A stretch of 64,000 bases of DNA, from assembly GCA_000507305.1 (NCBI GenBank), contig DF239171.1, positions 1 to 64,000 of the forward strand, read 5' to 3'. Both the position numbers and the translations under genes were made by a program. Under the pieces are notes generated by a model, which was given only the letters and a program-made list of their open reading frames with translations, searched no databases and was not told the DNA's origin. This stretch comes from Breviolum minutum Mf 1.05b.01 (taxonomy: Eukaryota; Sar; Dinophyceae; Suessiales; Symbiodiniaceae). Shown piece by piece: positions 11,852 through 23,273 of this stretch; positions within the stretch are counted from its first letter, which is position 1, and each line of letters starts with the position of its first letter.

Positions 11852-11977
11852 CTACAAATACCTGAAGATGAGATGGTTGCTTCAACTGGGTGATTGTGAC
11901 ATTCCTTTTAATGGGAAATGAATAGATCTACTTGTTTTCTGAAAAGATTCAGTCTTCAAATGGTTGTTCCAGCCTTA

Positions 11978-12085
11978 GGTGGTGATTTCAATTATCTGAA
12001 AAATACTAGTCAAATTGGATCCTTTCCCCAAGTAGAGATGAGCAGTCATGAGCAGCAAAAATCACAATTTTTGAAACCACCACCA
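11978..12085. mobile_element. family A MITE-like element
   Basis: GGTGGTGATTTCAATT to GAAACCACCACC; diverged. Confidence 0.8.
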
Positions 12086-12244
12086 CTACCATAGTTTTTA
12101 TTAGTTGGTTTATTGGTGGGTCCACAAACTCCGGCAGCCAAACCCCAAAACCTCAAGCCCTTCAACCTCGCATGACCTGAGGTTGGGAATCTTAACAACA
12201 ATATCAATCCATGAGTTCAACGTTAATCTTAACAATGGAAGAGA

Positions 12245-12358
12245 ATACCCCCTGGAAAACTAACATTTTCGCACCTAAAAATGATGGTTTCCAATAGGAA
12301 TCTCCGAGATTCCAGGGGTTCATTTCAGGTGCGAACTGTTAGTTTTCGGGAGTGTAAT
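12245..12358. mobile_element. family D Stowaway-like element
   Basis: TACCCCCTGGAAAACTAACA to TGTTAGTTTTCGGGAGTGTA. Confidence 0.9.
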
Positions 12359-12530
12359 GTTGAAGAAGTCCTGCATTTTAAACAAAAATTCCTTGTATTG
12401 AGACCCATGGACCATGGATGCAAGGTTCGAACACTGGACATATTTACATGCAGTGATGCTGATGGATGACATTCAGTGATAATGATTGTCGGAATATCTC
12501 GAATGCCCTTTTTATCGGGTTGAACTTACA

Positions 12531-12638
12531 TGGGGGTTTCCTAAAATGGTGATACCCAACAACCATGGGTTTTCCTACTAAAAATGATCATTTTGGGGTG
12601 TTTTGGGGGTACCACCGTTTAAGGAAACCCCCATATTT
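12531..12638. mobile_element. family J MITE-like element
   Basis: ATGGGGGTTTCCTAAAATGG to CGTTTAAGGAAACCCCCAT. Confidence 0.93.
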
Positions 12639-12817
12639 TAAGTGGTACATCAGTTCTTTCAGCAACAGTCATTCACTACTAAGAGCAAATCCAACTCCAG
12701 CAAATCCGACCCCACGCCACCCCAGCACAAAAAAAAACACTGACATTCGGTGAGCCAGGACCCTTGGGGAAGGGGTGAAATAACTCCATTTACAGCTCAA
12801 GAAAAAACTAGTTAACT

Positions 12818-12929
12818 AGTTGGAGGTTTCACCCCATTTGATTAAAAATATGCTCGCCAACTCGGATCATTTCCCCCAGGTAGGTAGGGGTGAAAATGAC
12901 AAAAATAATTGAGTTGCCACCACCTAGTA
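12818..12929. mobile_element. family A MITE-like element
   Basis: CTAGTTGGAGGTTTCACCCC to TTGCCACCACCTAG. Confidence 0.85.
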
Positions 12930-13263
12930 AATGAGGCAATATATTTGAAGAACTATTATGGATCCTTATAACCGGCTTATCATAATTCCTATATAAAACT
13001 GGCTAGGATTTCATACATCCCCCCGTTTTTTTATACCAACCCACCAGGGTCATACCGTTTCAACTGCCCCAAAAAATTTCGTTCTCCTGCTGTAAATCCT
13101 TTGGAAGCAACTCCCGTAGCTTCTCACGTAAACTTCCCAGAGGTAAACCTGGCAACTCACCCAGTTTTCGGTACCATGCAGGGTGTCCGGTGATGGTGAT
13201 GTAAATCCTTTATGGGGGAAAAAAACATCGGAAAAAAACTTGACGTTTTTGTTGATAGGGTTT

Positions 13264-13318
13264 CATATATATATATATATGTCATATATATATATATGTG
13301 TGTATATATATATACATT
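13264..13318. repeat. TA/TG alternating tract
   Basis: ATATAT with GTGTGT interruptions. Confidence 0.85.
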
Positions 13319-13422
13319 AATTGAAAAGTACATGGCTAACCGTCCCGATGTATTGGTTGAACATTGGGCCCTGGGCCCTAACCTACCTTTTTGGGGCGTA
13401 GAATCCCATGTATTTTGACTAT
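13319..13422. mobile_element. family P inverted-repeat element
   Basis: AAAGTACATGGCTAACCGTC ... CCCATGTATTTTGACTAT. Confidence 0.85.
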
Positions 13423-14518
13423 CCGGTATATATATATATAACAGGCTAACAGCTGATGCAAAAAAAATCTGAAGAGCATTAACAGTGTCGAGTCTAAGAT
13501 GTCATGATTCTGCAAGGTGGTGTGTCTTTAAAAAAACAAAGCATGCGAAGCGGAAAAAAAATGAGCCATATTTATCCATATACATTTCTTTCAACTACCC
13601 AGGATTCTTGGAAAATCTGTCTTGGGAAAAGGCTGTCTTGGGAAAAGGCTTCAATGGAGGGGGTTCGTGGGTCCCGTTTTGTTTGAATTGAGGCGGGAAA
13701 AACAAAGCAACTTTCATTGTACTCGTTGGCCAAACGGGATCCTTGGAATGGCTTCTTTAATCTCCATATAGAAGTAGTAAAATTTCTCTACTTATACATT
13801 TAATATATACATATATGTATATTTATGCGTATGTTCTGTATCGTATAAGATATAGATACAGCAAGCATGGATCTGTTTTGTAGTTCGATTTGGGTAAAGA
13901 CTCCTCATCCCCTTCAATAGCTCCTTGAGTACATTTCTTCCACAAAAACATCTTAGAAAGCTGAAGCGATGATGAAAACTTCCAAGGTTCAGAGTCATAG
14001 CCTTCAGCTTTCAAAGAAATTTGTTGTGATGAGGTGTTGTACATGACTGTTGGGAAAAACAACTTACCCAATCTCCAAAAAAAAAGCCACAACTGAGGCA
14101 TGAAAATGACTTCTTGCAAGACATCCAGGTGGCAGTAAGAAATTTCTGTGGGCTTTTTTGATAACCCTCCAGCCAATCGTGAGTTGGTGCTTTAGCCACT
14201 GAATCAATTCTATCCTAGGAATCCCTATTGAAGATTCTCCTTATTTGCAAGGACAATACCTCAAACACTTGTCAGCTTTTCACCATCACAAAACCACCAC
14301 CACCACCAGAACCACTGGATCTAAACTTTTCCTTCCAAACAAGAATGAAGTCTGGCAGGCAGACTACTGGCTGAAGTACTGCAAGTACTTGTCAAATGTG
14401 ATGATGAGGATCCACTAATCCTAAGAGATTCGCCGGGTTTTTGGTCCGATGTAACTCAGCAGCAATAAAAAATCATTGCAAGTTTCACTGTATCCCTCAT
14501 CTGTATCCATGGCTGAAA
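13423..14518. other. unassigned stretch with coding-like words
   Basis: Minus-strand frames around 13850-14170 (for example RNVLKELLKGMRSLYPNR) look protein-like, but three frames compete and no in-phase splice pair was found. Confidence 0.4.
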
Positions 14519-14620
14519 ATACCTCCAGGGAACTAACATATCCCCCAAAAATGGCATTTTGAGTCGATGATTTTCCGAACTTCCCAAGGTGGGATATGTG
14601 ATCGTTCCCTGGAGGGTAAG
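14519..14620. mobile_element. family D Stowaway-like element
   Basis: TACCTCCAGGGAACTAACAT to GTTCCCTGGAGGGTA. Confidence 0.92.
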
Positions 14621-14760
14621 TCGTTGGAAACATCGAGATTTCTGGTCATGAGGTTGATGACAAATTCCCTACTAGTATTCTTTGGATCTACCCCCCGCCA
14701 AGTAGCATTGGGCAAATGAAGGTTGATCAGGAACCCCTACTAACAACGAATGAATATATA

Positions 14761-14939
14761 ATGGCTAGTCAACCTACCCCCCCCTAACGAATCCCACTCC
14801 CCAGAAATATAAGGCATCATTAAGATATCATTAAGGGCTTATTATATAACCGTTGGTTTCCCTTAACAAGGCCGGCTCTTAAACCCTTATTTCTGGGGGG
14901 GTACATTCATGGGGGGGGGGGTAGGTTGACCAGCCATGA
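14761..14939. mobile_element. family N inverted-repeat element
   Basis: ATGGCTAGTCAACCTACCCC to GGGGTAGGTTGACCAGCCAT. Confidence 0.92.
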
Positions 14940-14978
14940 ATATTTGAATATAATAATCCTGGCGGTGACTACTACTAG

Positions 14979-15123
14979 GTTGGAGGATCATCCCAGTTAG
15001 TAACTAGTTAGTAACCCCCATTTGTAAGTCATTTAGCCCAGTTGGAAGGGAAACAAGCCTACTTAGGGGACTTACTAACCATGGTTATTAACCACTTACT
15101 AAATGGGATGATCCTCCAAGTAG
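14979..15123. mobile_element. family G MITE-like element
   Basis: TTGGAGGATCATCCCAGTTA to GGGATGATCCTCCAAGTA. Confidence 0.93.
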
Positions 15124-15265
15124 GTTGGGGGCTAAACCCAACTTATACGCATTCCCAGCTATGGCAACCATCCCAGTGAGCGGAGAATGCCTCCGTGCTT
15201 GAATTGAACCAAGGATATAATCACGGGTTGATTGATTTCCCTGTAGGTATCATATTGAAAGGATA

Positions 15266-15362
15266 ATATATATATATATATATCAGTAAATAAATACCAA
15301 TATATACATAATATCAAATGTAAACCCAATATATACATGTTACATATTACATGTATATACAC
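15266..15362. repeat. TA-rich alternating tract
   Basis: ATATAT run followed by inverted ACATGTATATAC motifs. Confidence 0.8.
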
Positions 15363-16025
15363 CTGGGCAAATGACTATACTTCCGAAACCTGAACGATCA
15401 GGGCATTTTGGGGACACGGGACCCTTATTTCCTCACCACCATTTGGAGGATGTCCCTCGTCAGAGGTCGTTGTAGTAGATACATGTCATTTGTTCGATTC
15501 ATCCACCAACTTATTGGCAAAAAATCATGGCATCCTGGTATGAATCGGTGTGGCATGAAAATCCACCTATAAGTTATACTTATAGGTATTATATTTTTTT
15601 ACAACTCAGGTCGTTTAATGGCATTCATCCACCAACTTCACAACCTGAATTTTGAATCTGAACTTTCTGAGCTTTCCCAACTTGTCATGAGTTTCTACCA
15701 CGGCCTTTCTGCAAGTTGGCCGAACGAGGATTGATCCAAAGGTTGAGCACTTATAGGCTATAATTACAGTAGGGCTATAGGGTCGACATTCCTGGGGGGG
15801 ATTTTCCTTTGTAGTTCAAATACATGGGATTCTACGCCCCAAAAAGGTAGGTGAGTACAAGGTCTAAGGTTCAACCAATACATCGAGACGGTGAACGCAA
15901 TGTGCTTTTTTTAAAATAAATTTTACCCACAAAGTAAATCGGGTATCATCCAACAGAGGTCATCATGAATTGTCATGTTTCACCAACTCAAAGACATTGC
16001 AGCATTTTTGTTGGATGGAAAATAC

Positions 16026-16123
16026 TGGTTGGTGGTTTCAACCCCTTTGAAAAATATCAGTCAAAATGGATCATTTCCCCAAATAAAGGTAAAAATAAAA
16101 AGTGTTTGAAACCACCAACTAGA
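16026..16123. mobile_element. family A MITE-like element
   Basis: GGTTGGTGGTTTCAACCCC to GAAACCACCAACTAG; near consensus. Confidence 0.93.
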
Positions 16124-16136
16124 AAATATCTCCAAC

Positions 16137-16188
16137 AGCAATTGAATCCCGGCAACACTGGGTCCACGCTGCTTGGATCTGCTTGATC
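16137..16188 (-). CDS. candidate exon (DQADPSSVDPVLPGFNC)
   Basis: Fifty-two bases from GCGGAAG|GAT to TTGCT|GTTGGA, immediately downstream of a family B element on the minus strand. Acidic and proline-rich; unassigned. Confidence 0.45.
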
Positions 16189-16223
16189 CTTCCGCATCTT
16201 TTAATGATCCCTGCTTTCAAACA

Positions 16224-16331
16224 TACTGTTGATGGCTGAAATCCCAAACAACCACCTGGGATGTGTAAAACCCTGTAAATAATGGGATCTTTACCATATC
16301 AACTGGTGCAGGATTTAGTCCATCAACAGTA
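16224..16331. mobile_element. family B MITE-like element
   Basis: TACTGTTGATGGCTGAAATC to GTCCATCAACAGTA. Confidence 0.93.
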
Positions 16332-17258
16332 TGAAATGCATTTCAATTGGGTTCACCCCATAACAGTCAGCAGCAAGATTACATCTCTAGGCTCGAAACA
16401 TTCCGAACTAAACCTTTATCTGCCAGTGGAATTCCAGGGTGAGGGATAGATCCAAGTTATAGTTGAAGCCATATCAACCAATGAGATCCAATCAAGTATA
16501 ATGGCCAACATATAAAGTGAGATGTTTTTTGTTGGTCCCTCCAAGAATCCAAGTCACAAACCACGTGGAGCCAGTGGATGACTCGATGACTGGTTACCCA
16601 TGGTTGGATCACAGGAAAAATCCCTAAGAAATGGATGAATGGTGAGGTGTTAGTTTTTTTGAACTTGGATTAGAGTAGGACCTTGGATGAATTTCCATCT
16701 AATCAACCAATATCAATATCATTATCAAAGATCAAAAATGTTGGAACCCTGTCCATGGTCCCAAGCCAAAAGCAAATTTGGGAATCTAAGGTGTTAAAGA
16801 ATTGAACCACAGGACATTAGGTTTGCACTTACCAGAACTGAGAAATACAGGATTCTTGGTGAACATGACAAAAAATATGTGCAACCAGCACCTAGCGAAA
16901 AGTGGGAGATTTGAATTGGCATTTTTCTTTCCTGGAGGATAAGCCCTACAAAAATTCCTGAACCACTCCTACTCCTACCTTTTCCCTGTTTGCACATCCG
17001 CGGTGGAAGAGATGATGTGCTTTGGAAACGGTGCTTGGGAAAAGCATGAACCCCAAGTTGTGAGAATTCAATCCATTGAAGTTGCCCTCTGGCAATCAAA
17101 CATATGACAATAGACATTTATTTTTTCCAATTAGGAATATCATCTACATTCATGCAAGGTCGGCCCCTACCAGTACCAGTTATAACTTAGGTTGTAATTC
17201 CACTTAAAAGGGTGAAATCACCCCAGTTGCCCATGTATAAGGGCCATTTACATGGAGT

Positions 17259-17370
17259 TACTGTTGATGGAAGAAATCCCACACCAGCTGTAATCTATGA
17301 AACCCATTGAAACATGGGATACTAACCATACCAACTGGTGAACGCCGGATTTCTGAACCATCAACACTAT
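17259..17370. mobile_element. family B MITE-like element
   Basis: TACTGTTGATGGAAGAAATC to CTGAACCATCAACACTA. Confidence 0.9.
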
Positions 17371-17530
17371 AACTCCAATTTATCTGGCCAAATTACAATA
17401 TTTCACCTGGATTTCCCTGAAAAACAGTGGATTTCCCTTACTTTTCACCACCATTTGGGGGCCCAAAAAACGTGTTTTAGGTCGCTATAATTTGACCAGA
17501 TTTCTGACGATCAGCTCGGGGCAAAGTCGC

Positions 17531-17572
17531 CTCTCTCCGGCTCACCGCTGATAGGACGTCCGGATGCATCTC
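17531..17572 (-). CDS. candidate exon (EMHPDVLSAVSRRE)
   Basis: Fourteen codons, phase 0, from CATTTCCAG|GAG to GAGAG|GCGACT, a GC donor. A GTGAGC also occurs inside. GC-rich islet in AT-rich DNA; unassigned. Confidence 0.5.
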
Positions 17573-17639
17573 CTGGAAATGCGCCATCAGTATGTTGATC
17601 GGATATGATATGGATATGATGAAGCTATCATCAATTTGG

Positions 17640-17728
17640 AAGGTATATATACATATATGGTCAAAATCAGTCAAATATATATATATATATATATAAATGA
17701 TTATATATGTATATAATATAATATATGG
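17640..17728. repeat. TA-rich alternating tract
   Basis: TATATA low complexity with short interruptions. Confidence 0.85.
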
Positions 17729-18226
17729 GGATTAGAGCCTACTTGCATCATTTAGATCAGGAACCAAATGACCCAAAATTTGGAAAAAGTTCGCAGAAGA
17801 ATGCTTTGTCGTAGCGGCGCTGGCCATGAAGTCGCGCAGAACCGTGGCTTTATTCCATTCAAAATGCAGATCTTGATGGACATAGTGGGAGAGACCAATG
17901 GATTGAGCATACTTATATCCTTATATCGTCTAAACTGTCTACCCAGTGATTTCCGACATTCTGAGTCTATTTAGTTCCCTATTTGCCAGGGAAAACAGCA
18001 TCCCCTAGATTTTTAGCTCACCCTAAATCACTACGTGGCTATAAAGATCGAGATATACAAATATACATCACCTTGGCCAACTGTAAAAGTGTTGGAATCT
18101 AATGAATTCCCCGGTCAAGTGGGGTAAGGTCGCAAGAATCGCCTGCCGTGGATTGGCCGTGTGTCTCTCAGAAGGATGGTATCAAATAAGTATAAGTAGT
18201 TCTGCAAAGTTTCAGCAAAACAAATC

Positions 18227-18329
18227 TAGTTGGTGGCTTCAACCCTTTTGAAAAATATTAGTCAAAATTGGATCATTTCTCCAGGTATATAGGTGTAAAA
18301 ATAAAACATATTTGAAACCACCAACCAGT
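18227..18329. mobile_element. family A MITE-like element
   Basis: CTAGTTGGTGGCTTCAACCC to GAAACCACCAACCAG. Confidence 0.92.
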
Positions 18330-18595
18330 TGGGAATCCCACGATTCTCTAGCCTCAAACAGCTGAACAATCCAAGTTCCTACCAAAAAAAAGGTTCCAAC
18401 AAATTTACATATATTTACCTGGTAAACTTACATAGCGATGGCTGGAAAATCCCCCAATTGTATGTAGGAAATGCATCTTGAAAAATGGTGGATTTTCCTT
18501 TGCTATGTTTACTTTACCCGGAGTAAAAATACCTTTCTTTTCGGATCGTTTCACCTGAAATGTGGGTTCATTGCAACTGGATGTACGTCTTCCAC

Positions 18596-18755
18596 CTCTG
18601 CCACCGCGGCAAAAAATCAACGATTTTCCATGGCTCCTGTGGGCTATGATAACCACTGCGGCCAGCCTTCATCGAAGCAGAAGGCATTGAACTTACAGAG
18701 GAAGGACCTGAATGGCGGTCAGCTGCTTCGGTTCCGAGTTGTTGGGGCAAACTTT
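18596..18755 (-). CDS. candidate exon, Ser/Pro-rich, 52 codons
   Basis: Open from GGCTCAG|AA to GGCAGAG|GTGGAA. The frame begins SLPQQLGTEAADRHSGPSSV and ends EPWKIVDFLPRWQ. GC-rich relative to flanks. A GTAAGT inside the block belongs to another frame and would leave an intron of only 30 bp, so it is not used. Confidence 0.48.
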
Positions 18756-18769
18756 CTGAGCCTTTTTTC

Positions 18770-18868
18770 TGGGTGTTTCCAAAAATAGGGGTATCCCCAA
18801 ATCATCCATTTCAATAGGGTTTTCCATTATAACCATCCATTTTGGGGTACCCCTATTTTCGGAAACCT
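18770..18868. mobile_element. family I MITE-like element
   Basis: GGGTGTTTCCAAAAATAGGG to CCCTATTTTCGGAAACC. Confidence 0.93.
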
Positions 18869-19118
18869 CCTTCTGGTCAAAATTGGGTTCTACCAAAAAA
18901 AGGCACCTACAAAGGTTGTCATGTTTGAGTATATCCCAGATGTTTTCATCACCATGTTTGATACTTCTCCACCAGAGGTTATGAATTTGGCAGTCTATAC
19001 TATTTCATATGGCGGATCCAGCTATTACGGCAAAACAACAATTTTGAAGGCTGAAATTGCTGAAGGCAGAGCCAGAATTTGTCGTTCATCAATGACCAAA
19101 TGAAAGTAAGATGATATA

Positions 19119-19306
19119 AGGTGGGCCTTATAAATGGGTACCCTCTAGGGAGTTAACATATCCCACCTTGGGAAGTTCGGAACATCATCTTCAAAATGCC
19201 ATTTTTGGGGGATATGTTAGTTCCCTGGAGGGTAACTGGGGTGAAATAACCCCTATAAATGTGGTTGTTTCACCCTACTTCTAACTGCTGCCCGGGGCCC
19301 ACCTCA
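19119..19306. mobile_element. family M element interrupted by family D
   Basis: AAGGTGGGCCTTATAAATGG ... GGGGCCCACCTCATACG around the D insertion. Confidence 0.82.
19139..19234. mobile_element. family D element nested in family M
   Basis: TACCCTCTAGGGAGTTAACA to TGTTAGTTCCCTGGAGGGTA, inside TATAAATGGG...AACTGGGGTGAAATAA of a family M element. Confidence 0.92.
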
Positions 19307-20495
19307 TACGACCTGGTTTTTGCAGTGCTAAAAGGTGCTCACCCACCTGAGATGTATCAAAACCCGTCGTAAATAATGGGATCATCTACCTTGTAACGGC
19401 CCACCTTTTCAGTTTTCTCAACATGACTTTGAGTTCATGGCATTTTGACTTCACAGGAGTTTGCGAGATCTTCTGAAGTGGTGCAGTCATTGACCTTAAG
19501 CTGCTATCCATTCAAAATGATTGGACACCTTAATCTTGGTGGAAGAAAGCCCAAACAACCTGGGATTTATAAACCTTGTAAATCATGGGATAAACTACCA
19601 ACCTCAACTGGTGCAGGACAATGTGATCTACAGAATCTGAAAAGTACATGGCAAAGTCCAAGCATATTGATTGCGATATGGAACTTCTACTAACCTACCA
19701 TTTATCTTGAGTAGCTGTGCCATCTATTTTGACCTTAAGCTACCTCTTCTTTCAAGAAATCCTTTTTTCTTAAAGTAAGGACAGCTACAAGAAAAGAAGA
19801 ATTCTCTCTTACAATGGATCCCCATGATTCGGGTATATAATATATAACAATCCACTTTTTTTCCGGTATAACACTCCACTCTTGGGGGGTCTTGCACAAG
19901 ACAGAAACAACAACAAAAAAACAAAACACGTAGATAACGAGTTCTGGATTGACGTGTTCTGGATTGACATGACGAGGCCTTCCCCCTCATTTTTTTGGGG
20001 GATACAAAAAATCCGAGAAGTCTTTGATACCACCAAGCATTTAAGGTACCTAAAATTTAGAGGAATCCGGATTCCTATATAAGCTGTAGTATTAGTACGG
20101 GCCTATGTACGGGAAACTAATAACCCCAAAAAACAGCCTTATAAGGTACAGTGTTTCCATTTTTTACCTGAATCTATGGGTGATTTTTCTACTTATGGTA
20201 CCTTGCAACCTTTTGCTTCATCCTTTGGGTATGGCCCCTTCCCAATAACAGTGACCACCAGGATTGTTACATTTTTAGTAGAGAATCCCTTTTAAACCTT
20301 TATTTGCCACTGTTACTGGGAAGGGGCCACACCCAATTCATCCTGTAGTTGTTTTTTTCCCTTTGGATATGTTAGTTCCCCAAATGGGTCCGCTTCAACC
20401 CTCAGTGCTCCCCCACTTCGCGGTACTCGATCTTCAGGAACAGTGACCTGCTGGCTGTTGAAATCCCACAAACCACTTGGATTCCTAGGGTTTGC

Positions 20496-20623
20496 TTGGA
20501 TGTCCCGGGAAGTTAGTAAATGGTTAGTAAATGGGTTACAACCTACTTATAAATGGGGTATATTGGGGTTATAACCCACTTACTAACCATTTACTAACTT
20601 CCTGGGACATCCAAGTGGGTGAG
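20496..20623. mobile_element. family E MITE-like element
   Basis: CTTGGATGTCCCGGGAAG to CTTCCTGGGACATCCAAG. Confidence 0.93.
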
Positions 20624-20656
20624 CTGTAAACTAAGGGGACAAAGATAAAACCTTCG

Positions 20657-20791
20657 GATCTACCCCCCACCCATGAATTCCGGTCACAAATGAAGGTTTA
20701 TAGTTTATAGAGACTCCGAGATTCCCTACTAAAAATATAACTATCCTGGTGGTGACTGTTACTGGGTAAGGGGTAGATCCAATTAAAACCT
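20657..20791. mobile_element. family L MITE-like element
   Basis: GGATCTACCCCCCACCCA to CTGGGTAAGGGGTAGATCC. Confidence 0.92.
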
Positions 20792-20934
20792 AGTTAGAGG
20801 GTCATCCCATTTGGTAGGTGGTTACTAACCATGGTTAGTAAGTCTCCTAAGTAGGGTTAGTCTGGTTCTAAATGGTCGAAGTAAGTAAACCCCTTAACCA
20901 ACCACTTACTAAGTGGGGTGATCCTCCAAGTAGT
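20784..20934. mobile_element. family G MITE-like element
   Basis: TAGTTAGAGGGTCATCCC to GGGTGATCCTCCAAGTA. Confidence 0.87.
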
Positions 20935-21217
20935 GAAATATGTGGTTCATAACCCTTTTCACCTATCATCAAAAAGTGAAAATGGAAAACATTCTGCATG
21001 ATGTTGTAAAATATATTATCAAATAGTTATTGCCGAAAATACGATGTATTCCCATAATATGTTGTGACCTGGAAGCGTGAACCTCTAAGCATAGAAATAC
21101 AGCTTGACCGATGCTCCCATTCCCACTTACGCAAGTGAAGCTTCTTCGGGATCCGCGTTTTTACGCAAGAAACTCCTGGTTGTGACTACGAGAGCGGGAG
21201 CATCCCAATATATACCG

Positions 21218-21391
21218 GGATGTCCATGGTACTTAGTAACTGGATTGTTTTCCAGTTAGGACGTTGGTTTATAACCTACTTAACGGACGTATCCAACCTA
21301 CTTATATTATAAGTAGGTTGGATACGTCCCTTAAGTAGGTGAAATCAACCAACGTACTAACTGGTTACTAACTTCCATGGACACCCTAGTA
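21218..21391. mobile_element. family E-related element with a perfect palindrome
   Basis: GGGATGTCCATGG ... CCATGGACACCCTAG; core hairpin at 21285-21329. Confidence 0.87.
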
Positions 21392-21504
21392 GTTATGAAA
21401 AATAGACTTGTCTGTCTCTCCAAGCTAGAGTTGGTTGAAAGTGTTCGCACATGTTGTTTGTTGCATGTCCAAAACAACAACCGCAGCAACAATCGCAACA
21501 ACAA

Positions 21505-21512
21505 CATGATGG

Positions 21513-21549
<37 letters not shown>

Positions 21550-21551
21550 AA
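21505..21551. repeat. GAT trinucleotide microsatellite
   Basis: Uninterrupted GATGATGAT run, followed by a long CAA/AAT-rich simple tract. Confidence 0.96.
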
Positions 21552-21639
21552 AACAACAATAGTGTTAAAACACGTACTAATCAAAAACAATAACATGATG
21601 ATACTTACAATAACTAACAACAACATCACAATACTTACA

Positions 21640-21688
21640 ATAAATAGTAATAATAACAACAACAATACTAATAATAATAATAATAATC

Positions 21689-21720
<32 letters not shown>

Positions 21721-21731
21721 CATCACCACCC
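21640..21731. repeat. AAT then CAT microsatellite
   Basis: A run of AATAAT passing into CATCATCAT, ending at the candidate exon at 21730. Confidence 0.95.
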
Positions 21732-21854
21732 TTCATCATCTGAAACCACCACGGCCTCTCGTGGAAGTAATGTGCCCCTTGGACTGGTGACTGCTTTCCT
21801 TAGAGCAGAAAGATTGCTGGACAATTTGCTGTACATGTGTAAGCACAACAGAAG
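21730..21854 (-). CDS. candidate exon, serine-rich, ending at a GAT microsatellite
   Basis: Forty-one codons plus two from TTGGTCACAG|CTT to GAAGG|GTGGTG. The frame includes LSSNLSALRKAVTSPRGTLL and ends AVVVSDDE, resembling a phosphorylated cytosolic tail. A GC donor (GAG|GCCGTG) inside would shorten it. The putative donor lies inside the trinucleotide repeat that follows. The opposite strand is also open. Confidence 0.5.
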
Positions 21855-22336
21855 CTGTGACCAAACAAAATGACAAAATGAGAAATGATGGGAATCAACA
21901 ACTTTGTCAACAAATGTTCAAGCAAAAAGACACCTAACGTTCTTGGGGATTCTCGGCAGCCTTAAGATTCAAGACACTTCCCGGAAATTTCCAGAAGATG
22001 CATGAAATCACTTTCCCCAAACATGACAGCCCACAAAACGACATGAATCAACAACTAAGGAGGCTTGTGCATTTACTCGGCGGAACTCGGAAATGATAAC
22101 TTGTGTTACTATGTTCATCAAATCCTCCGGAAATACAGAATAATGCTACTCATGGTGAGTTTCCAAGAAACACACAAAGAAGTGGAGAAGACCGATGCAA
22201 CGAAACCCATGTTCAGTCCAATGCAACATATCACCATTCTGCAGTCGAAATGATTCCTAAAAAGTGCCAAAATCCAAGACACCCCCAAGCCCCTCCAAGC
22301 CCTTTCCCTTTTTGTTGCCTACTCTCTAAAACGTTC

Positions 22337-22433
22337 CCATAGGATCCATGTATGGTATATAGTTATCTACATTTAGTTGATTTAAATGGCAAATGTAGGT
22401 AGGTAAATATACCAGTCCCATGGATCCTATGGG
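22337..22433. mobile_element. family C MITE-like element
   Basis: CCCATAGGATCCATGTATGG to CCCATGGATCCTATGGG. Confidence 0.93.
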
Positions 22434-22910
22434 ATTTGCAATTCATGTCCAAAACTAAAATCCGAATCATTCCAAATCAAATCATTCCAAGGAGCAGCTG
22501 AAACAATTTCCGGTCCAACAAAAAAAACACACAACATATTTAAACAAAAGCAAACAAAATATGTCCAAATCATGTTTAGAAAATCCAACATCATAAAACT
22601 GAAGCATTGCATTTGGAATGACTTTTTTGACTTTCTAGTTTTTCACATGATTTCTCCAAATTTGAAAAAAGATGCCATCCAAAAAAGTGCCCATCCAAAA
22701 ATTAATTTTGGGATCCCCAGGTCGAAAAAAACTAGGGAACTTGGGGTGAAATAAGCCCAGAAATCATGAGGTTATTTCACCCTACTTTTGACTGGTAGGC
22801 GGGGAGCATCGCTAGGGAAACCTGGATCTTCCAAATGACAAAAAAATAAAACAACTCGACTGGTTGGATGTTTTGATTGGGGAAGAATTTTGTGAGGACT
22901 TAAAAGTATA

Positions 22911-23015
22911 CCTGGTCGGTGGTTTTTCACCAACCCATCTGAAAAATATGCGCAAGTCAAAATGGGTTCATCTTCCCCGTTTAAGGCCTGAAAATAAAAG
23001 ATGATTGAAACGAAA
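22911..23015. mobile_element. family A MITE-like element
   Basis: CTGGTCGGTGGTTTTTCACC onward; supplies the empty-site sequence (GCGCAAGTC) for the nested insertion at 28794. Confidence 0.82.
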
Positions 23016-23181
23016 CACCTTGGTACAGACTTTAGAAGTTCCAGGCAATAGAAAGTTCCCTTGAACCCCAAGTGCCCATGAAAAATGAATGGTTTTACAC
23101 CCCCAAAATATGGTAGTTATAATCCCTAAAAGTGAAGGTGGAGGGTTCCCATGGTTCTTTGAAATCAAAACCAGACCTTGT

Positions 23182-23273
23182 CTAGTTGGTGGTTTCAACC
23201 CATTTGAAACATATTAGTCAAATTGGATCATTTCCCCAGGTAGGGGTGAAAATAAAAAATATTTGAAACCACC
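23182..23273. mobile_element. family A element with flanking direct repeat
   Basis: CTAGTTGGTGGTTTCAACCC to GAAACCACC, flanked by AGACCTTGT at 23173 and 23274. Confidence 0.9.

Noticed and set aside
18667..18696. A 30-bp intron with GTAAGT donor
   Set aside because: Too short to be spliced, and one continuous frame covers the same region.
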